A DNA stretch of 64,000 nucleotides, from the NCBI GenBank assembly GCA_000711775.1, contig ARYC01017435.1, positions 1-64,000 of the forward strand. Direction: 5' to 3'. The position numbers and the translations under genes were made by a program. Numbering within the stretch: the first letter of the stretch is position 1; every line of letters begins with the position of its first letter. This DNA is from Oxytricha trifallax (Eukaryota; Ciliophora; Spirotrichea; Sporadotrichida; Oxytrichidae). Below are positions 22,197-35,450 of this stretch, piece after piece. The notes under the pieces are model-generated. The model ran no database searches and was not told the DNA's origin. It saw only the letters and a list, made by a program, of their open reading frames with translations.

Positions 22197-23678
22197 TCAT
22201 AAGAGTTCATATCCCTCCCATTATCTGGAGGTTGAGATTGATCCTTGTCTTGTTAGGTCTCTAAGATTTTGTTGTGGCAGTTGTGCCAGTACTCCCAGTT
22301 TGTAATCTATGGTGTTGAAGAAGTCATCTGACTCCATAAGTTTGAGTTATTGTTTAAGGTCAAATCCATATTGCCAAAGTATAAATGGCAAAATTTGGCA
22401 AATTCGTAGTGAATTTGCACAGTGGTACATAATTCTGTACCAGAGAGTATTCATTTCAGTGAAGTTCTGTCCAGCTAGTTTTTAAACAATTTGATTTAAG
22501 TTTCCGTCAAAATATGGGTGTTGTTATGTTCTAGTCTTGGCGTATAGGGCAATTAGTAGGTAGGCCATTTCACTTTTGTGGATGGGGACGGGGGTGGTTT
22601 TAGAGTGCATTGCTACTAGTATTCTCCAAATTACTTTAGCGATGATGACAGACCAAAAGGCTTCATCATCGTTGACTGGTGATTCAATCTTTTTGATAGC
22701 TTAGAAATAAAGTTCTTTGTATACTTGTGAAGAGTATAAAGAAGCGTAAGGTGTTTATTTCTTGCTTTGAATTATCTTTAGAATTTGATAGGGCTAAAAG
22801 ATTGTTTTTAGAAGCTCTGAGTGAAGCTTGTCTAACGTTTCCAAATATAGAGGAAACTAAGAATATAGAGTATTCGTTGGTTTCTCTTAGCTCATGGCGG
22901 CGGTTTGGAGTAGATTAATTGTGTCAAGGATTTAATCCTTGGGAAGTTGTTGCCAATCTTTAATTTGGATTTTCAAGAACTCTATGGGAACTTGAAGAGC
23001 AATGGTAGTTTAGTCCATGTCTGATAGTGCCTCGGTGTCGAGGGAGGATAAATCAGATAATCCTTAGAGAAATTCTTTGCTGCTGTCTTTGAGGACTTTC
23101 CTATCAGGTTCAAGAAGGAAGGTCTAAGCAAAGTGTAGGTCATAGTCTTAGTTGATGTTAAGTTAGTGGTTGAACTCTTTGTCAGGTGGATTCTGTTCTG
23201 ATAGCATCTGGTCAGAAGACATGTTCTGATCAGCCTGGTATTAAATAGGGAGTGAGCCTTAACCTTGGTTAAGGTTGGGAAGAGAAGTTTTGAGGGCGTC
23301 ACTTGAAAGTTAGTTTTTGGAGACTGTGTCTTGTCTCGCTCTGTCATGGATCCAAGAGATGATTCTGGTAAGTTTAAGGAGTCCAATGTTGTCAGGAATA
23401 GTTGAAGAGATAAGAGTCTACGTGAGTGAGGAGGGGCTAGCTAGTGTTCTGGAAAGTTCAAGAAACTTGTCGGAGGCTAGTAGTAGGAAACCCGCTCGTC
23501 TGAGTTATCCCCAAGTCTCCTTGGAAAAGAGAATCTCGTTGGGGATGTAAGGAGTCACTCTTCTCACTTTGTTAAGAGATTTGAGAGAAGAGGGTTCGAG
23601 CTTTGAGTAGAAATTTTTGAGGTATCTGATGAAGGAACCAAATATGTTTTTGTGTTTTTGCTCGATTTTAATGTACAT
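22197..23678 (-). CDS. Intact 493-residue protein of unknown family
   Basis: From ATG 23676-23678 (MYIKIEQKHKNIFGSF) to TGA 22197-22199 without a TGA, using many TAA/TAG codons as Gln. The protein is rich in Leu, Gln and Ser and mostly helical. Landmarks: PYIPNEILFSKETWGQLRRA near residue 45, LDTEALSDMDQTTIALQVP near 230, EAFWSVIIAKVIWRILVAM near 340, LWYRIMYHCANSLRICQIL near 410. No membrane signal, zinc knuckle or nuclease motif seen. Its freedom from IESs and frame breaks contrasts with every host gene in the window, which suggests a recently active element. No reverse transcriptase ORF lies next to it; a LINE ORF1-like protein of a deleted copy is one possibility. Confidence 0.75.
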
Positions 23679-23699
23679 CCTATTTATTAACTTTCTAAT

Positions 23700-24131
23700 T
23701 TAATAATATATATAATTTATTGTAAAATACATATTGTCAACAGTTCTGGAATATTTATAACATTTATACGTGAATAATGTATTTTATGTAATAAATTTTT
23801 TAAAAATAAGTTCTTTTTATGATTAAAAAGTATAATATAATTAAATATAATTTCAAAAATTGTATAAGATATATTTATCAATCATTGTTTTTTTTCAAAC
23901 ATCTTTATAAAAAAATTACATAAAAATCTACTATAAATGAAGAAAAATCAATATAGATAGATAGATAAATGCTAAAAGGCGGGAATTAATAAATAGAGAT
24001 GCAAATTTATTACAGATCTCTAATATATATTAAACATTCTTATTATTACTTACTAATGTATTATTAAATACCTTAACTCAGTTAGTTGTGATTAGGTATA
24101 AATACGCTGGTGACTCTGGGTTTACTGTATC
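23700..24131. other. AT-rich DNA, nothing recognised
   Basis: AT-rich, with a short (TAGA) run near 23956. No coding. Confidence 0.5.
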
Positions 24132-24480
24132 TCAGGACTTTTCTCTGGTCACTAGTATGGTCTGATTTTTCCTAAATAATTTCTTGATCACATCTTGAGT
24201 TGCAGTAGCTGGTTTGTTCTCCTTGCATGTAATCATCTTTAGTTCTTGCAACTACTCTCTAAGTTTCCTTGATCGTTGGGTATGATATCAATTTTATCGT
24301 TGAGCCACACACCTATGCAAGAGTATGTAGTCCCACTACCACACCTTGGGTTGACACTAGACTCTTCGGCACTGACAGTTAGTTCGGAGTCGTCAGCTTG
24401 TTCCTGGGGGCCATGTCCCTCGCGTCACTCCAACAGCTCCCGTTCTCATTGTTGCTTCATGTTCTACAGCCACATTAGTA
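24132..24480 (-). pseudogene. Unidentified minus-strand coding fragment
   Basis: Composition rises sharply. The minus strand reads MITCKENKPATATQDVIKKL then FRKNQTILVTREKS and TGA 24132-24134. Upstream in another frame it reads [19 protein letters not shown] and [18 protein letters not shown]. At least one frame change. It may belong with the gene-like DNA at 22197-23678. Unknown family. Confidence 0.4.
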
Positions 24481-24629
24481 AGTCGAAAAATCAATATATT
24501 AAAAAACTTTTCTTTAAATTTAAGTTAAGATTTTTTGATTTCATTACAGAAAATAATAGCAAGATTTAGGAATATTTTTTAATTTAAAAATTATAATTAT
24601 CTGTAATATTTTATATTAAGTTTAATATT

Positions 24630-27146
24630 ATTAAGCAAGTATAATCGTAATGTGAAAAATTGAATTTAAAAATATATTGAGAAGTTTCGGGTTTTCTTGT
24701 AAAGTATTAACTTATTAGCATTCATTGATAATTTATTATTTGATAATTAAAATAAAATATGAAGGCAAACCAGGGAGGAGTGTTGCAGAAGCCTTATTAA
24801 AGAAGATGAAGAGGCTTTTCTAGAATTTGATCCAATTACTATCAACCAGTTGATGACCATCGAGTTCATTTTGAGTTCGTATTCACAATGAGATCACTGA
24901 TTCTTGCTGCACTTTACCTGGACTTGCCTAAAACATTCGACTTGTAGTAGTTTCAATTCTACGGAAAAACTATGCTTGAAGTGTCTTTCTAACGCTAACT
25001 TTCCTGTAAATAAATCGAGCTGCAGTTGAAATTCTTGAGGATCACATCCACACTTTTGAGAAGAGAAGCATTTTTAGTGAAATGAGTGGATTTAACGCTA
25101 TCACACTTACAAGAAAAATTGGCTTTGCGCTGAAGATTTTACTAAAGCCAGAGTTGTATTAATGCTACAGAAAGCATTTAAGCAGTAGCTCGTGTATAGA
25201 TAGCGTTGCAACCAAAATAATCAAGTTATTATTGATTATACAAAAAAAGCTGGGATTATGAATCTAAATCAAGCTACTACACTAATAGAAAAGGCCAAGA
25301 TGCAGATATTGGTGCAACTATAGAAATATTTTGCTCATAATAAGTTGTGATACAAGCTGTATTAACAGTTATGAATACACTAAAATGCAAAATAAAATTA
25401 GCAAGACGCATGAAAATGCTCAAGCTTAATCTGCAATCTAAATAATTTACCACAGTAATTAAACGTAATTAAAATCTACGATAATAATCTAAAAACAGTA
25501 ATAAGTGCAAGCTGTTAGTTGAATCATAATCAGAGTATCTAACTAAAATATATATAATTATGCGCTAAATAATAATTGCATTTTATTATTGCTGCTCCAT
25601 CTACGAGTAGAGTGATTTAAAGTGAATATATTAATCTTTAATATTAAGTTAAATTAAGATTAAAATCCATACATAAGCTTATTTTTAACATTCAAGAGTA
25701 AGGGGATTTCGTTCCTTCCACTCCGTAAATTTGGGGAAAAAATCAAAAAATTTAGAGATTTTGAGAAAAAAACATTTTTTTGCTTAAAAATAACTGCCAT
25801 TATTTTGTTTATTAGATAAGTAAATGTATTTTAAAAATATTAAACTATATTCAGTTATAATTCAAAAATAAAAACTTTTGTTGTATTAATATGATTTTTA
25901 GGCCTTAATTATTAAAAAAACTGTAATTAAAAAAAAGCAACATTATATTAAAATTAATTTCTAAATAAACAAAATAATGGCAGTTATTTTTAAGCAAAAA
26001 AATGTTTTTTTCTCAAAATCTCTAAATTTTTTGATTTTTTCCCCAAATTTACGGAGTGGAAGGAACGAAATCCCCTTACTCTTGAATGTTAAAAATAAGC
26101 TTATGTATGGATTTTAATCTTAATTTAACTTAATATTAAAGATTAATATATTCACTTTAAATCACTCTACTCGTAGATGGAGCAGCAATAATAAAATGCA
26201 ATTATTATTTAGCGCATAATTATATATATTTTAGTTAGATACTCTGATTATGATTCAACTAACAGCTTGCACTTATTACTGTTTTTAGATTATTATCGTA
26301 GATTTTAATTACGTTTAATTACTGTGGTAAATTATTTAGATTGCAGATTAAGCTTGAGCATTTTCATGCGTCTTGCTAATTTTATTTTGCATTTTAGTGT
26401 ATTCATAACTGTTAATACAGCTTGTATCACAACTTATTATGAGCAAAATATTTCTATAGTTGCACCAATATCTGCATCTTGGCCTTTTCTATTAGTGTAG
26501 TAGCTTGATTTAGATTCATAATCCCAGCTTTTTTTGTATAATCAATAATAACTTGATTATTTTGGTTGCAACGCTATCTATACACAAGCTACTGCTTAAA
26601 TGCTTTCTGTAGCATTAATACAACTCTGGCTTTTGTAAAATCTTCAGCGCAAAGCCAATTTTTCTTGTAAGTGTGATAGCGTTAAATCCACTCATTTCAC
26701 TAAAAATGCTTCTCTTCTCAAAAGTGTGGATGTGATCCTCAAGAATTTCAACTGCAGCTCGATTTATTTACAGGAAAGTTAGCGTTAGAAAGACACTTCA
26801 AGCATAGTTTTTCCGTAGAATTGAAACTACTACAAGTCGAATGTTTTAGGCAAGTCCAGGTAAAGTGCAGCAAGAATCAGTGATCTCATTGTGAATACGA
26901 ACTCAAAATGAACTCGATGGTCATCAACTGGTTGATAGTAATTGGATCAAATTCTAGAAAAGCCTCTTCATCTTCTTTAATAAGGCTTCTGCAACACTCC
27001 TCCCTGGTTTGCCTTCATATTTTATTTTAATTATCAAATAATAAATTATCAATGAATGCTAATAAGTTAATACTTTACAAGAAAACCCGAAACTTCTCAA
27101 TATATTTTTAAATTCAATTTTTCACATTACGATTATACTTGCTTAA
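24630..27146. repeat. 2.5-kb near-perfect palindrome carrying gene-like sequence
   Basis: Left arm about 24630-25813 and right arm about 25963-27146 are inverted copies with a 150-bp AT-rich loop; I noticed only a few base differences over about 1.18 kb. The outer 800 bp of each arm is coding-like. In the left arm, plus strand, pieces read FTMRSLILAALYLDLPKTF, EILEDHIHTFEKRSIFSEM, NAITLTRKIGFALKILLKP and IIDYTKKAGIMNLNQATTL, in changing frames. The inner ends (near 25715 and 26055) are gene-free. It may be a foldback element that captured a gene fragment, or an inverted duplication. The gene family is not recognised. Confidence 0.9.
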
Positions 27147-27374
27147 TATTATAGTATTATAAGATTTAATATATAAATTAATTAACATAGGTAGATATCA
27201 AGTTAAAACATAAAATTAAAAATATTTTTATAACTTAAATTAAAATATTTTGAATATTTAAGATAGATTTTGCTATTTGATTTTAAATTATTTGATTACT
27301 TTAAAATTACTTATGATGATGATTAATGATTTAAAATCAAATAAATTTAACATATCACTGTTTAATACTAAAAT

Positions 27375-27962
27375 CAAACCATCATTTTAGTCGTGACGTA
27401 GACGTATCTGAGTGAGTTGACCGGGCAAATTCCGTGACGTGGCAGTCATGAAGTAGAAAACTTCGAAAATACCAATCTCGCTATTACCTAGTCTTCTCCC
27501 AAAATCAAGATGTTACCACAGTTTGTATCTGGGGACAGAGCTCGTGAGATACAACTAAATAACAGAAGATGGTACCGTACCGGTCCCACGCTGTTGGAAA
27601 TCGTAATCCCTGTCCTTTCACTGTGGTAGCTTCTGCACCCTAACCCGATGTGGGAGAAAAATCCTTATCGTTGGCTTCAATGGTTTCAGTCTTCTCACTT
27701 TCGAAGGCAGAGCATACCTTCATCCTGCTCCCTATTACCTAGGAAACTGAACTCAAGCCAGTAGACTCATCTATGCAGGGAAATCCTTAGCGTGCAGACG
27801 ACTTGAGGAGTTTAGGATCTTGACAGATTGAACCCCGCCTACTGGTCCCTCATGCGTTGCGCCCAGCAACCCCCTACCTTTCCTCGGTAAGCCTTAGTGT
27901 ATTAGAAAGTCTCCAGCCTCGGACCCCTGTGGGTCACCCTATCCTTATAACTTTCTAATTTA
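27375..27962 (-). pseudogene. GC-richer segment with a short minus-strand frame
   Basis: Sharp edges in composition. The minus strand from the ATG near 27722 reads MKVCSAFESEKTETIEAND, then GAEATTVKGQGLRFPTAWDR, and ends at a TGA near 27512. The right edge carries TTATTAAATTAGAAAGTTA (minus strand), also found at the 5' edge of the 22197-23678 ORF region, so the two could be related elements; a chance match in AT-rich DNA is possible. Unknown family. Confidence 0.35.
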
Positions 27963-28171
27963 ATAATAAAATTACTTATAAACAACATATTTTCAATTTA
28001 AAAACCAAAAATAATGATTTTATTTTATATTTTAAAAATATCTTTTTTCATAGCACTAAAATTGATAAAAAATGAATATGCAAAAAAAGTAACAATTTAT
28101 TTTTAAAAAATTTATTTATATTCATTACTTTATTCAAAAATTTAATTGTCAAATTCAAATTTTTCTAATTA

Positions 28172-28847
28172 AAAATATTTGGCTAAGGTGACAAACACTC
28201 ACCCCCCATAAGGTATACTTTTAAATTTGTATTATGATAGAACTCGACCTCCTGAGTAAACTTTTCTTAAGGACTGATTGTGGCTGGGTTTTAGTTTTCG
28301 AGATATCATACTGACTAAGTCCAAAATTTATATATAAAATCATTAAATTTGGCATTGAAAAAATTTTGATATTTTTCTTAAAAATATTAAAATTTCCATA
28401 ATCTGATAAGATTTAAGGTTATTGGGAATTATTTTGAGTATAAATCGAAATTTTTATCCTGATCTTGCCAATTAAAATCATTATTTATCTTTATATATAT
28501 TTTAAAAAAGGTTATCAATATATATAAAGATAAATAATGATTTTAATTGGCAAGATCAGGATAAAAATTTCGATTTATACTCAAAATAATTCCCAATAAC
28601 CTTAAATCTTATCAGATTATGGAAATTTTAATATTTTTAAGAAAAATATCAAAATTTTTTCAATGCCAAATTTAATGATTTTATATATAAATTTTGGACT
28701 TAGTCAGTATGATATCTCGAAAACTAAAACCCAGCCACAATCAGTCCTTAAGAAAAGTTTACTCAGGAGGTCGAGTTCTATCATAATACAAATTTAAAAG
28801 TATACCTTATGGGGGGTGAGTGTTTGTCACCTTAGCCAAATATTTTA
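28172..28847. repeat. 676-bp palindrome (foldback element)
   Basis: Arms of about 325 bp (28172-28496 and 28515-28847), essentially identical, with termini AAAATATTTGGCTAAGGTGA and an 18-bp loop. It contains an ACCCCCCAT/ATGGGGGGT pair near each end. No coding. Ends this abrupt suggest a mobile foldback element. Confidence 0.9.
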
Positions 28848-29544
28848 ACTTGTTTTTTAGTTTTGCATTTTTTTGGTTTTTTATGCTTTTAGTATACACT
28901 AAAATTTAGGTGATAACTTTGTAATAAAAGATAATTAAAAATAGCGTGAAATTTTTAGATTATATATTATTAAAAAAATATCAAAAATGAACAGTAAAAG
29001 AATAATCATTATAATCCTATCTATATTTTGTACTTTGTTCAGGTAATATTCATTATATAAAGTTTATCATATTGGACATATAAATATTAGTTCAATTTTA
29101 ATTTAATATAAGGATGAATACAGCTATTTTTATATTCTTTAATTTTTGATATTTAATAATTTTTTATCATTTTCTTTTAGATCTGTAATCGGAGCTCATT
29201 TAAAAACTTTATTTTTAATTAAAGTAAAGAGTAAAATATTAATATTTTTAATTAAACAATTGCTTTAGATTGTTACAAAAATAAGAAAATTAAAAAAATT
29301 ATTTTAGTTATTTTATTTCAAATATTTTTTAAATAAAATCGAAAGTTTCATTTAAACATGAAAAAATAGAATATTTGTTACAATATATTCTCAAGAATAT
29401 TTTAATAATGTATTTATTAAAGATAATATTTTTAAAATCCTAATTTCAAATATTTTCATAGATACTTATATTACAAAAATATAAGTATATTAAACTAAAT
29501 ATTTTTGAGGTTTTATTTTACAAGTTAAACAGAGTAATGTTTAG
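28848..29544. other. AT-rich DNA upstream of the CADG gene
   Basis: No clear coding island. The signal peptide and first residues of the following gene should lie here or further upstream but could not be pinned down. Confidence 0.4.
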
Positions 29545-32500
29545 GTTAAAAACAGTTCCCCTTAGTCTTTGAAAGTAACAGCTTCGATTTTAATCTATAT
29601 CTCATCAAAACAAATACTTATAATTTTTATGATTTATTTTTAATATAAGAATCGTATATTGAATTTTTGCTATATAAAATAAGCATATTTTAAAATAGCG
29701 ACTTGAGTTTTGTGTTTGGAGGATATATAATAGATGACGATAATATATAAGATGCTGTGATAGGATACTATAATAACTTACCTGATTTCTACAGAGTTAA
29801 ATGGGTGTGGACTTATCGATAAACATTGAATGATTTCAGACTTTCGAATATTTATATATATATATATATATTTATTAAACCACAAATTTAGTGAATTCAC
29901 AATTTTTCATAATTAAAAAAGACTAAAAATTTAAAAATCAAAAGGTTGTAAATAAAATGTTAAAATATAATATATTACATATCAAGTATGTAAATCTAAT
30001 CAACCTGTAAAACAAAAAGAATAATGAAAAAATTATCGCTTTCAGAAGTTTTATTTTTATCAAAAATAGATAGATAAACATATAAAAATTGTTTTTGAGT
30101 TAAAAATACAAAATTATTCGATTTAAGAATATTCTTTAAAAAAATAAGGAAATAATCACAAATTTATGTAAATTCTAAAACTATAAATGAAATTGATATT
30201 TTTATATTGAAAGATAGAATATCATTTTAATTTGGGATATTTCTAATTATTTTTCTAGTTTTGAAATTTGTATATAATTAAAACTTTTACAAAACAATTG
30301 AATAATGTGTATAAAACTAAATAAATTTTCTTGTATTGGGAATTTAAATATACCAAATAAAAAATTAAAATATAGAAAGCATAATTTTTGAATAAAAAGT
30401 TATAATTAAAAAAAATATTTAAATTATAAATTTGAACATCATTGGATTGGAATTAAAAGAAACAAGTTTAATTTACGCAACTTTTAAAACTAATTAATCT
30501 TTCACGGTGATTGCTAAAATTAACTAAATTGATGGAAGTATCATTAAAGCAATAATAAATTTTAAAATTTATATTAATATCAAAAATAAAAAACTAATAT
30601 TTTTAGAAGCAGTAAAACTTAATGGGATTTAAGACTCAAATACTTACCATAATGGAATAGTATTAAGTATTTATTGAATATTTTGAGAATAATTAAAATT
30701 TAATTAATAAAATTGCTTTAATATCCTATCGATAATTAAATTATTTCACAGATCATAATAAAGTAGTTTTCTTTAGAATTTATAGTAAATCTATGGTTTA
30801 GATAAAAATTAATTTTGAAAATTATTGATTATTATTCATTTTAAATTTGAAAATTTGACTACTCCTCAAATTACTAATATTTAAGTTCTTCAAAGATGAA
30901 GGTGAAAAAACTTATATTTTGCAAGGTTAAAATAATATTTAAATAGAACATGTTCCTTTAAATTTAAAATTAATTGTGGTAATTCAAATCATTTCTGTTT
31001 TATTAGTATTAAGCAATAGTAACAATATATTCTGAAAAATATTTAATTATTTAGAATATTTACTTTCAATTAATTTGCTAATATAATTTTATATACAATA
31101 TTTTATTTTATAAATTGATGTTTTAATATATACATAATTCTTAACAAGAACGACAACAAGTTTTTATTAATTTAATTAAAAAAAAACTTAAAAATGCATA
31201 CTCTGATGTAAATGCTCTATATTTTTTTTAATGAAAAAATTATATAATATTTTACTTTTTATAGTTTCGCTTAATTAAATTTACATAAGATCTTGGCGAA
31301 ATAGTTTGGATATTAAGGCCAAATTGCGGTTCTTAATACCGATGCTAAATGAATTCTATTATTAATGATTATAGAAATTCTGCAAGTTTGAATATTTTAT
31401 AATATTTGTATATCTATTTAATTACTTAAATAACTTAATACTATATACTGATAAAATTTAATATATTTTAGGAAATTAAAACCCTTTAAAAATGTACAAA
31501 TATATTTAGCATATTAGCATTTTTTCAGCTTAAATATAAATTTTAATGTTTTGTATTTTTTGCTATATATTCTTATCAATGATTATTAATAGAATTTAAA
31601 ATCATTGTATTTTGAGAAAAATTTGAAAGAGAATTATCTCCTAAATTACTTTTGATAAATCTTAAAATTTGATAGAATTAATAATCTTATATTTAAGTTC
31701 TTTGGTGATTTAATTAATCTTTATTATTTGATTATTATGCAAGTACTTAATACATAATGGGGGGAGTTATGGAAGATGAAACTGGGATATACTTAAGTAT
31801 TTATGATATTGACTTTAAGGGTGATGTATAAAAAGGTTTATTAATTAAAAAGGAATAATTATTTTAAATAGTATATAGAATTGTATTATTAATTTTGAAT
31901 AAGCTTTTTTGTATTGCAATATAACATTTTACACACAAATATAAAAATTGTTAATTATGATTTTGTAAAAATTTTATTTTATAATAAAATATTTAAGACC
32001 TATTTTGTTAGTTCAAATCATAATTTTCATTCAATTTTTTAAATAAATATTTTTAAAATGAGCTGACTCTATTAATATAAAAAAGCAATATAATTTCTAA
32101 TAAAAATTAAAATTATAATAAATAAAAATTTATTACGGTATCTGTCTCACAACACTTTTAATATATAATATATTTATTCACAAAGTTATAGTTCTGGTCA
32201 AATTTAAGTAGAAAATTACGTATAAAGTGATAAAAATAAAATTGAGCAACTCTTTAATTGAGTAAAATAACAAATAAATGCACTTTTATCATAAATTTCA
32301 TGTTATTTTCGCATAGGTTGTGTCACAAAATGAAGTAATCTTATTTTGCACTAAATAATTTCGAATTGAATTACTTAATCTGCTTTTATCAAGGATTAAA
32401 TTAATCTTTCGAATTTTTTAAAGTTAATTTTATTTATTAAATAGTATTTAATCAATTTTAATCCTTGATAAAAGCAGATTAAGTAATTCAATTCGAAATT

Positions 32501-35450
32501 ATTTAGTGCAAAATAAGATTACTTCATTTTGTGACACAACCTATGCGAAAATAACATGAAATTTATGATAAAAGTGCATTTATTTGTTATTTTACTCAAT
32601 TAAAGAGTTGCTCAATTTTATTTTTATCACTTTATACGTAATTTTCTACTTAAATTTGACCAGGACTATAACTTTGTGAATAAATATACTATATATTAAA
32701 AATGTTGTGGTGAGAGAGGTCCATAAATTTATAAAATTGCAGCTTAACTAAAAATATTTATTAAAAAATATGAAATATATAGTTTTTAGAATTATTTAAT
32801 AGGAGTAGATACATATTTTTATTAAAAATAATAATAAAATTAGTATATATTCTTATGATACAAACGCATAGATTAGTCGAATGATTAAGGTTATTAGATT
32901 ACAATTAAAGATTTAGAGATTGATTACTATCGAACAAATATAATTATTTTAATTGAAATAAATTGAGCTTATTAATGATGAATAAAATAATTGAATTAGT
33001 AAGTAACATAAATAATTTTTTTCTTGTTTTTTATTTTACAAATTTAAAACTATCTTATTAATAATAAAGCTATATATTTGCCTGTTATAATGGTAATAGT
33101 GCTACAAATTATAAAATAAAAAATTTTATTAATTTTTGTTGAAATAATTAGTCTATTTATTAAAAATTATTTTATTTGTTTAAAATGACTTTAGTAAAAT
33201 TAATATGCTATATTATTGATAGTTTTTATATTTAAATTTAAAATTATTATTTATAACTACTCTTTAAAATGCTCGAATAGGATTTTTATACTAACCAATT
33301 GATTCCTCAAAGACATCTAAAAATTAATATTATTAAATTTCATTTATGTAATAAAAACTAAAATTTCAAAGACATCAAAAAATCTAGAAATTTCTTTAGC
33401 GACTGGAGACACAGCGGCATGCTTAGGAATGGGCTATCTAAATAACAGATATATATTTTAAATGCAAATTATTATTAAGTAATGAGTTAAAATACTATTA
33501 TAACAATAAAGTGATCACAATGTTTTTTTTGAGATGGGACAGTACCTAATAAAAAAATAGGATACAATACATTGGCTCTGGATTAAGTGGATATGATACT
33601 GAAGGGACAGATCCTCCCATCAGAGTAGACTTACAATTATTTTATTTTATAACAAAATATTCAAATTAAGAATGACAAAATAATCATAATTTTGAATATA
33701 CTAATTATATTTTCTAATTTTAAACAATATTCTTTTGAATAATATCCTAGTACGGCCTTAAACCATTACAGAAGTATATTTTTAAAATATTTTATAAGTA
33801 GGTTTTAATTCACAATATTGAAATAAATTATAATAAGTGCTGCTTTCAATAAAAATTTCAGAATAAAAACCAATATTAAATTATTAATATGAGAGTAAAT
33901 ATTTAAATCAATTATAATTGCTAGTTTTCCCATATTCACAAATTTTTAATGTTTTTTTATTAATCAAATATTTACTCAAAACATGCAAAATTATTTAAGA
34001 ATTTTTATTTTGTCTTTTTATTTAAAAAATAATAGAAATTTTATATTTTATAAAATATTTAAAAAGTAGAAATGGAAATTATTTCTTTTCAGATCATATT
34101 TTTTAGTTAGTGAGAAAAAGAAAACTTGTAAAAATGCGTTTATTACAATAAATATAGATAAGTGAAAAACTAAAATTATTAAATTTATTGAGGACACAAT
34201 CTATGAATTATTAATCCTTAAAAATTAGATTAAAAAAATCAATTTAAAGTATTAATTAGATTCGTAATCGGCACATTACCAGGTAGGCAATCTTCATTAA
34301 GGACAGCAGGTGTAATATTTTCAATAGAAAATTCCGAAGAATGTTTTGATCCATAGAAACAAACATATGTATCATGTTAATTTATATTTGCTCTACTAAT
34401 TTGAATGAATTTCAGATTATCTAATGTATTTAAGATAATTATTTTAAATTAAAATGAATTTATAATTTATCATTAGGTTTCATTAATATATACGAATTAA
34501 TAACTTCAAGTGGATCTTTGTTTCCTCTAGGTTAAATAAGCTTAGCAGATAAAAATAGTTATTATGAAATACTGAACGAAATTGTTATAAAAGAGGACTT
34601 AAGAGTAAATTAAATTTCATATTCTGATGAAAAATAAGATTGTAAAATTTGGCCATAATTATTTATATGTTTTTATATAAAAAATAAGTGAAAAAATTGT
34701 AATTTTCAAATTTGTATAAAGAATTATTTTTACAATGAATGATTATATTTAAAATGCCAAATAGACTTCAGCTTAAATATAGATTAGATCCAAATATATA
34801 ATAGAGTTATAACGATTGTTACTATGAATAAGATAATTGTGATATAAATATAGGTTACTACGCATTCAATAGAATTAATTTTATTTTTAGGAAAAATACT
34901 TTTTATAAAGAGAAAATAAATTATATTTAGTTGATAAAAAATCAGATTATTGAGAGTCAATCTTATTATACAATATTAAAAATAAAAGTTAAGTATTTTA
35001 TTGTGGAGAGAAAAAGTTATTTAAAGTATAGTGAGATTAATTAACTTTTTCCATTCCGTTCTTAATTAATTTATTGGTATTAAAATAAATGTATATTAGC
35101 ATTTAATAAACTACTATAATATTTGGGTGGAAAGTTTCCTTCCACCGTGCAGTTTCCCTCCACACCGAAGATTTCCACCATCTATTTTTATTGATTGTAC
35201 CTGTTTTCTAATTTTAATATAAGAAGTTGCAGGTTTATAATATGATTTACCTAATAAAAGATTTTAATTTAAATTAAATCTAGTAAAAAATTAGTTTCTT
35301 AATAAATATATAATCAAAAGATTATGAGTTTGAAAATTGTCAGACTGTAAAGAACTTATCAATCTGACATTCCAAATAGTTTCTAGAAATGATACAAAAC
35401 AAATTTATTTCTCAAAGAACACGACCACAGGTGCTCAAGAACATTGTTAA
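29545..35450 (+). CDS. CADG gene, N-terminal propeller-like islands
   Basis: Coding islands (approximate): 29545-29620 FPLVFESNSFDFNLYLIKTN; 29698-29850 DLSFVFGGYIIDDDN and AVIGYYNNLPDFYRVKW; 30455-30552 SLIYATFKTNQSFTVIAKIN; 30621-30665 NTYHNGIVL; 31290-31352 WILRPNCGSQYRCQMN; 31754-31837 GVMEDETGIYLSIYDIDF; 32865-32938; 33265-33310 GFLYQP; 33382-33430 FSDWRHSGMLRN; 33515-33650 IQYIGSGLSGYDTEGTDPP; 34263-34385 VIGTLPGRQSSLRTAGVIFS; 34505-34690; 34781-34885 YNDCYYEQDNCDINIGYYAF; 35343-35450 INLTFQIVSRNDTKQIYFS. Short GG/aromatic-rich repeats fit a beta-propeller or kelch-like ectodomain, but no repeat unit is regular enough to prove it. Conserved Cys suggest a secreted environment. Confidence 0.7.

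Noticed and set aside
22727-23550. Plus-strand ORFs and the 134-residue minus-strand ORF in standard code
   Set aside because: The whole interval is covered by one 493-codon minus-strand frame when TAA/TAG are Gln.
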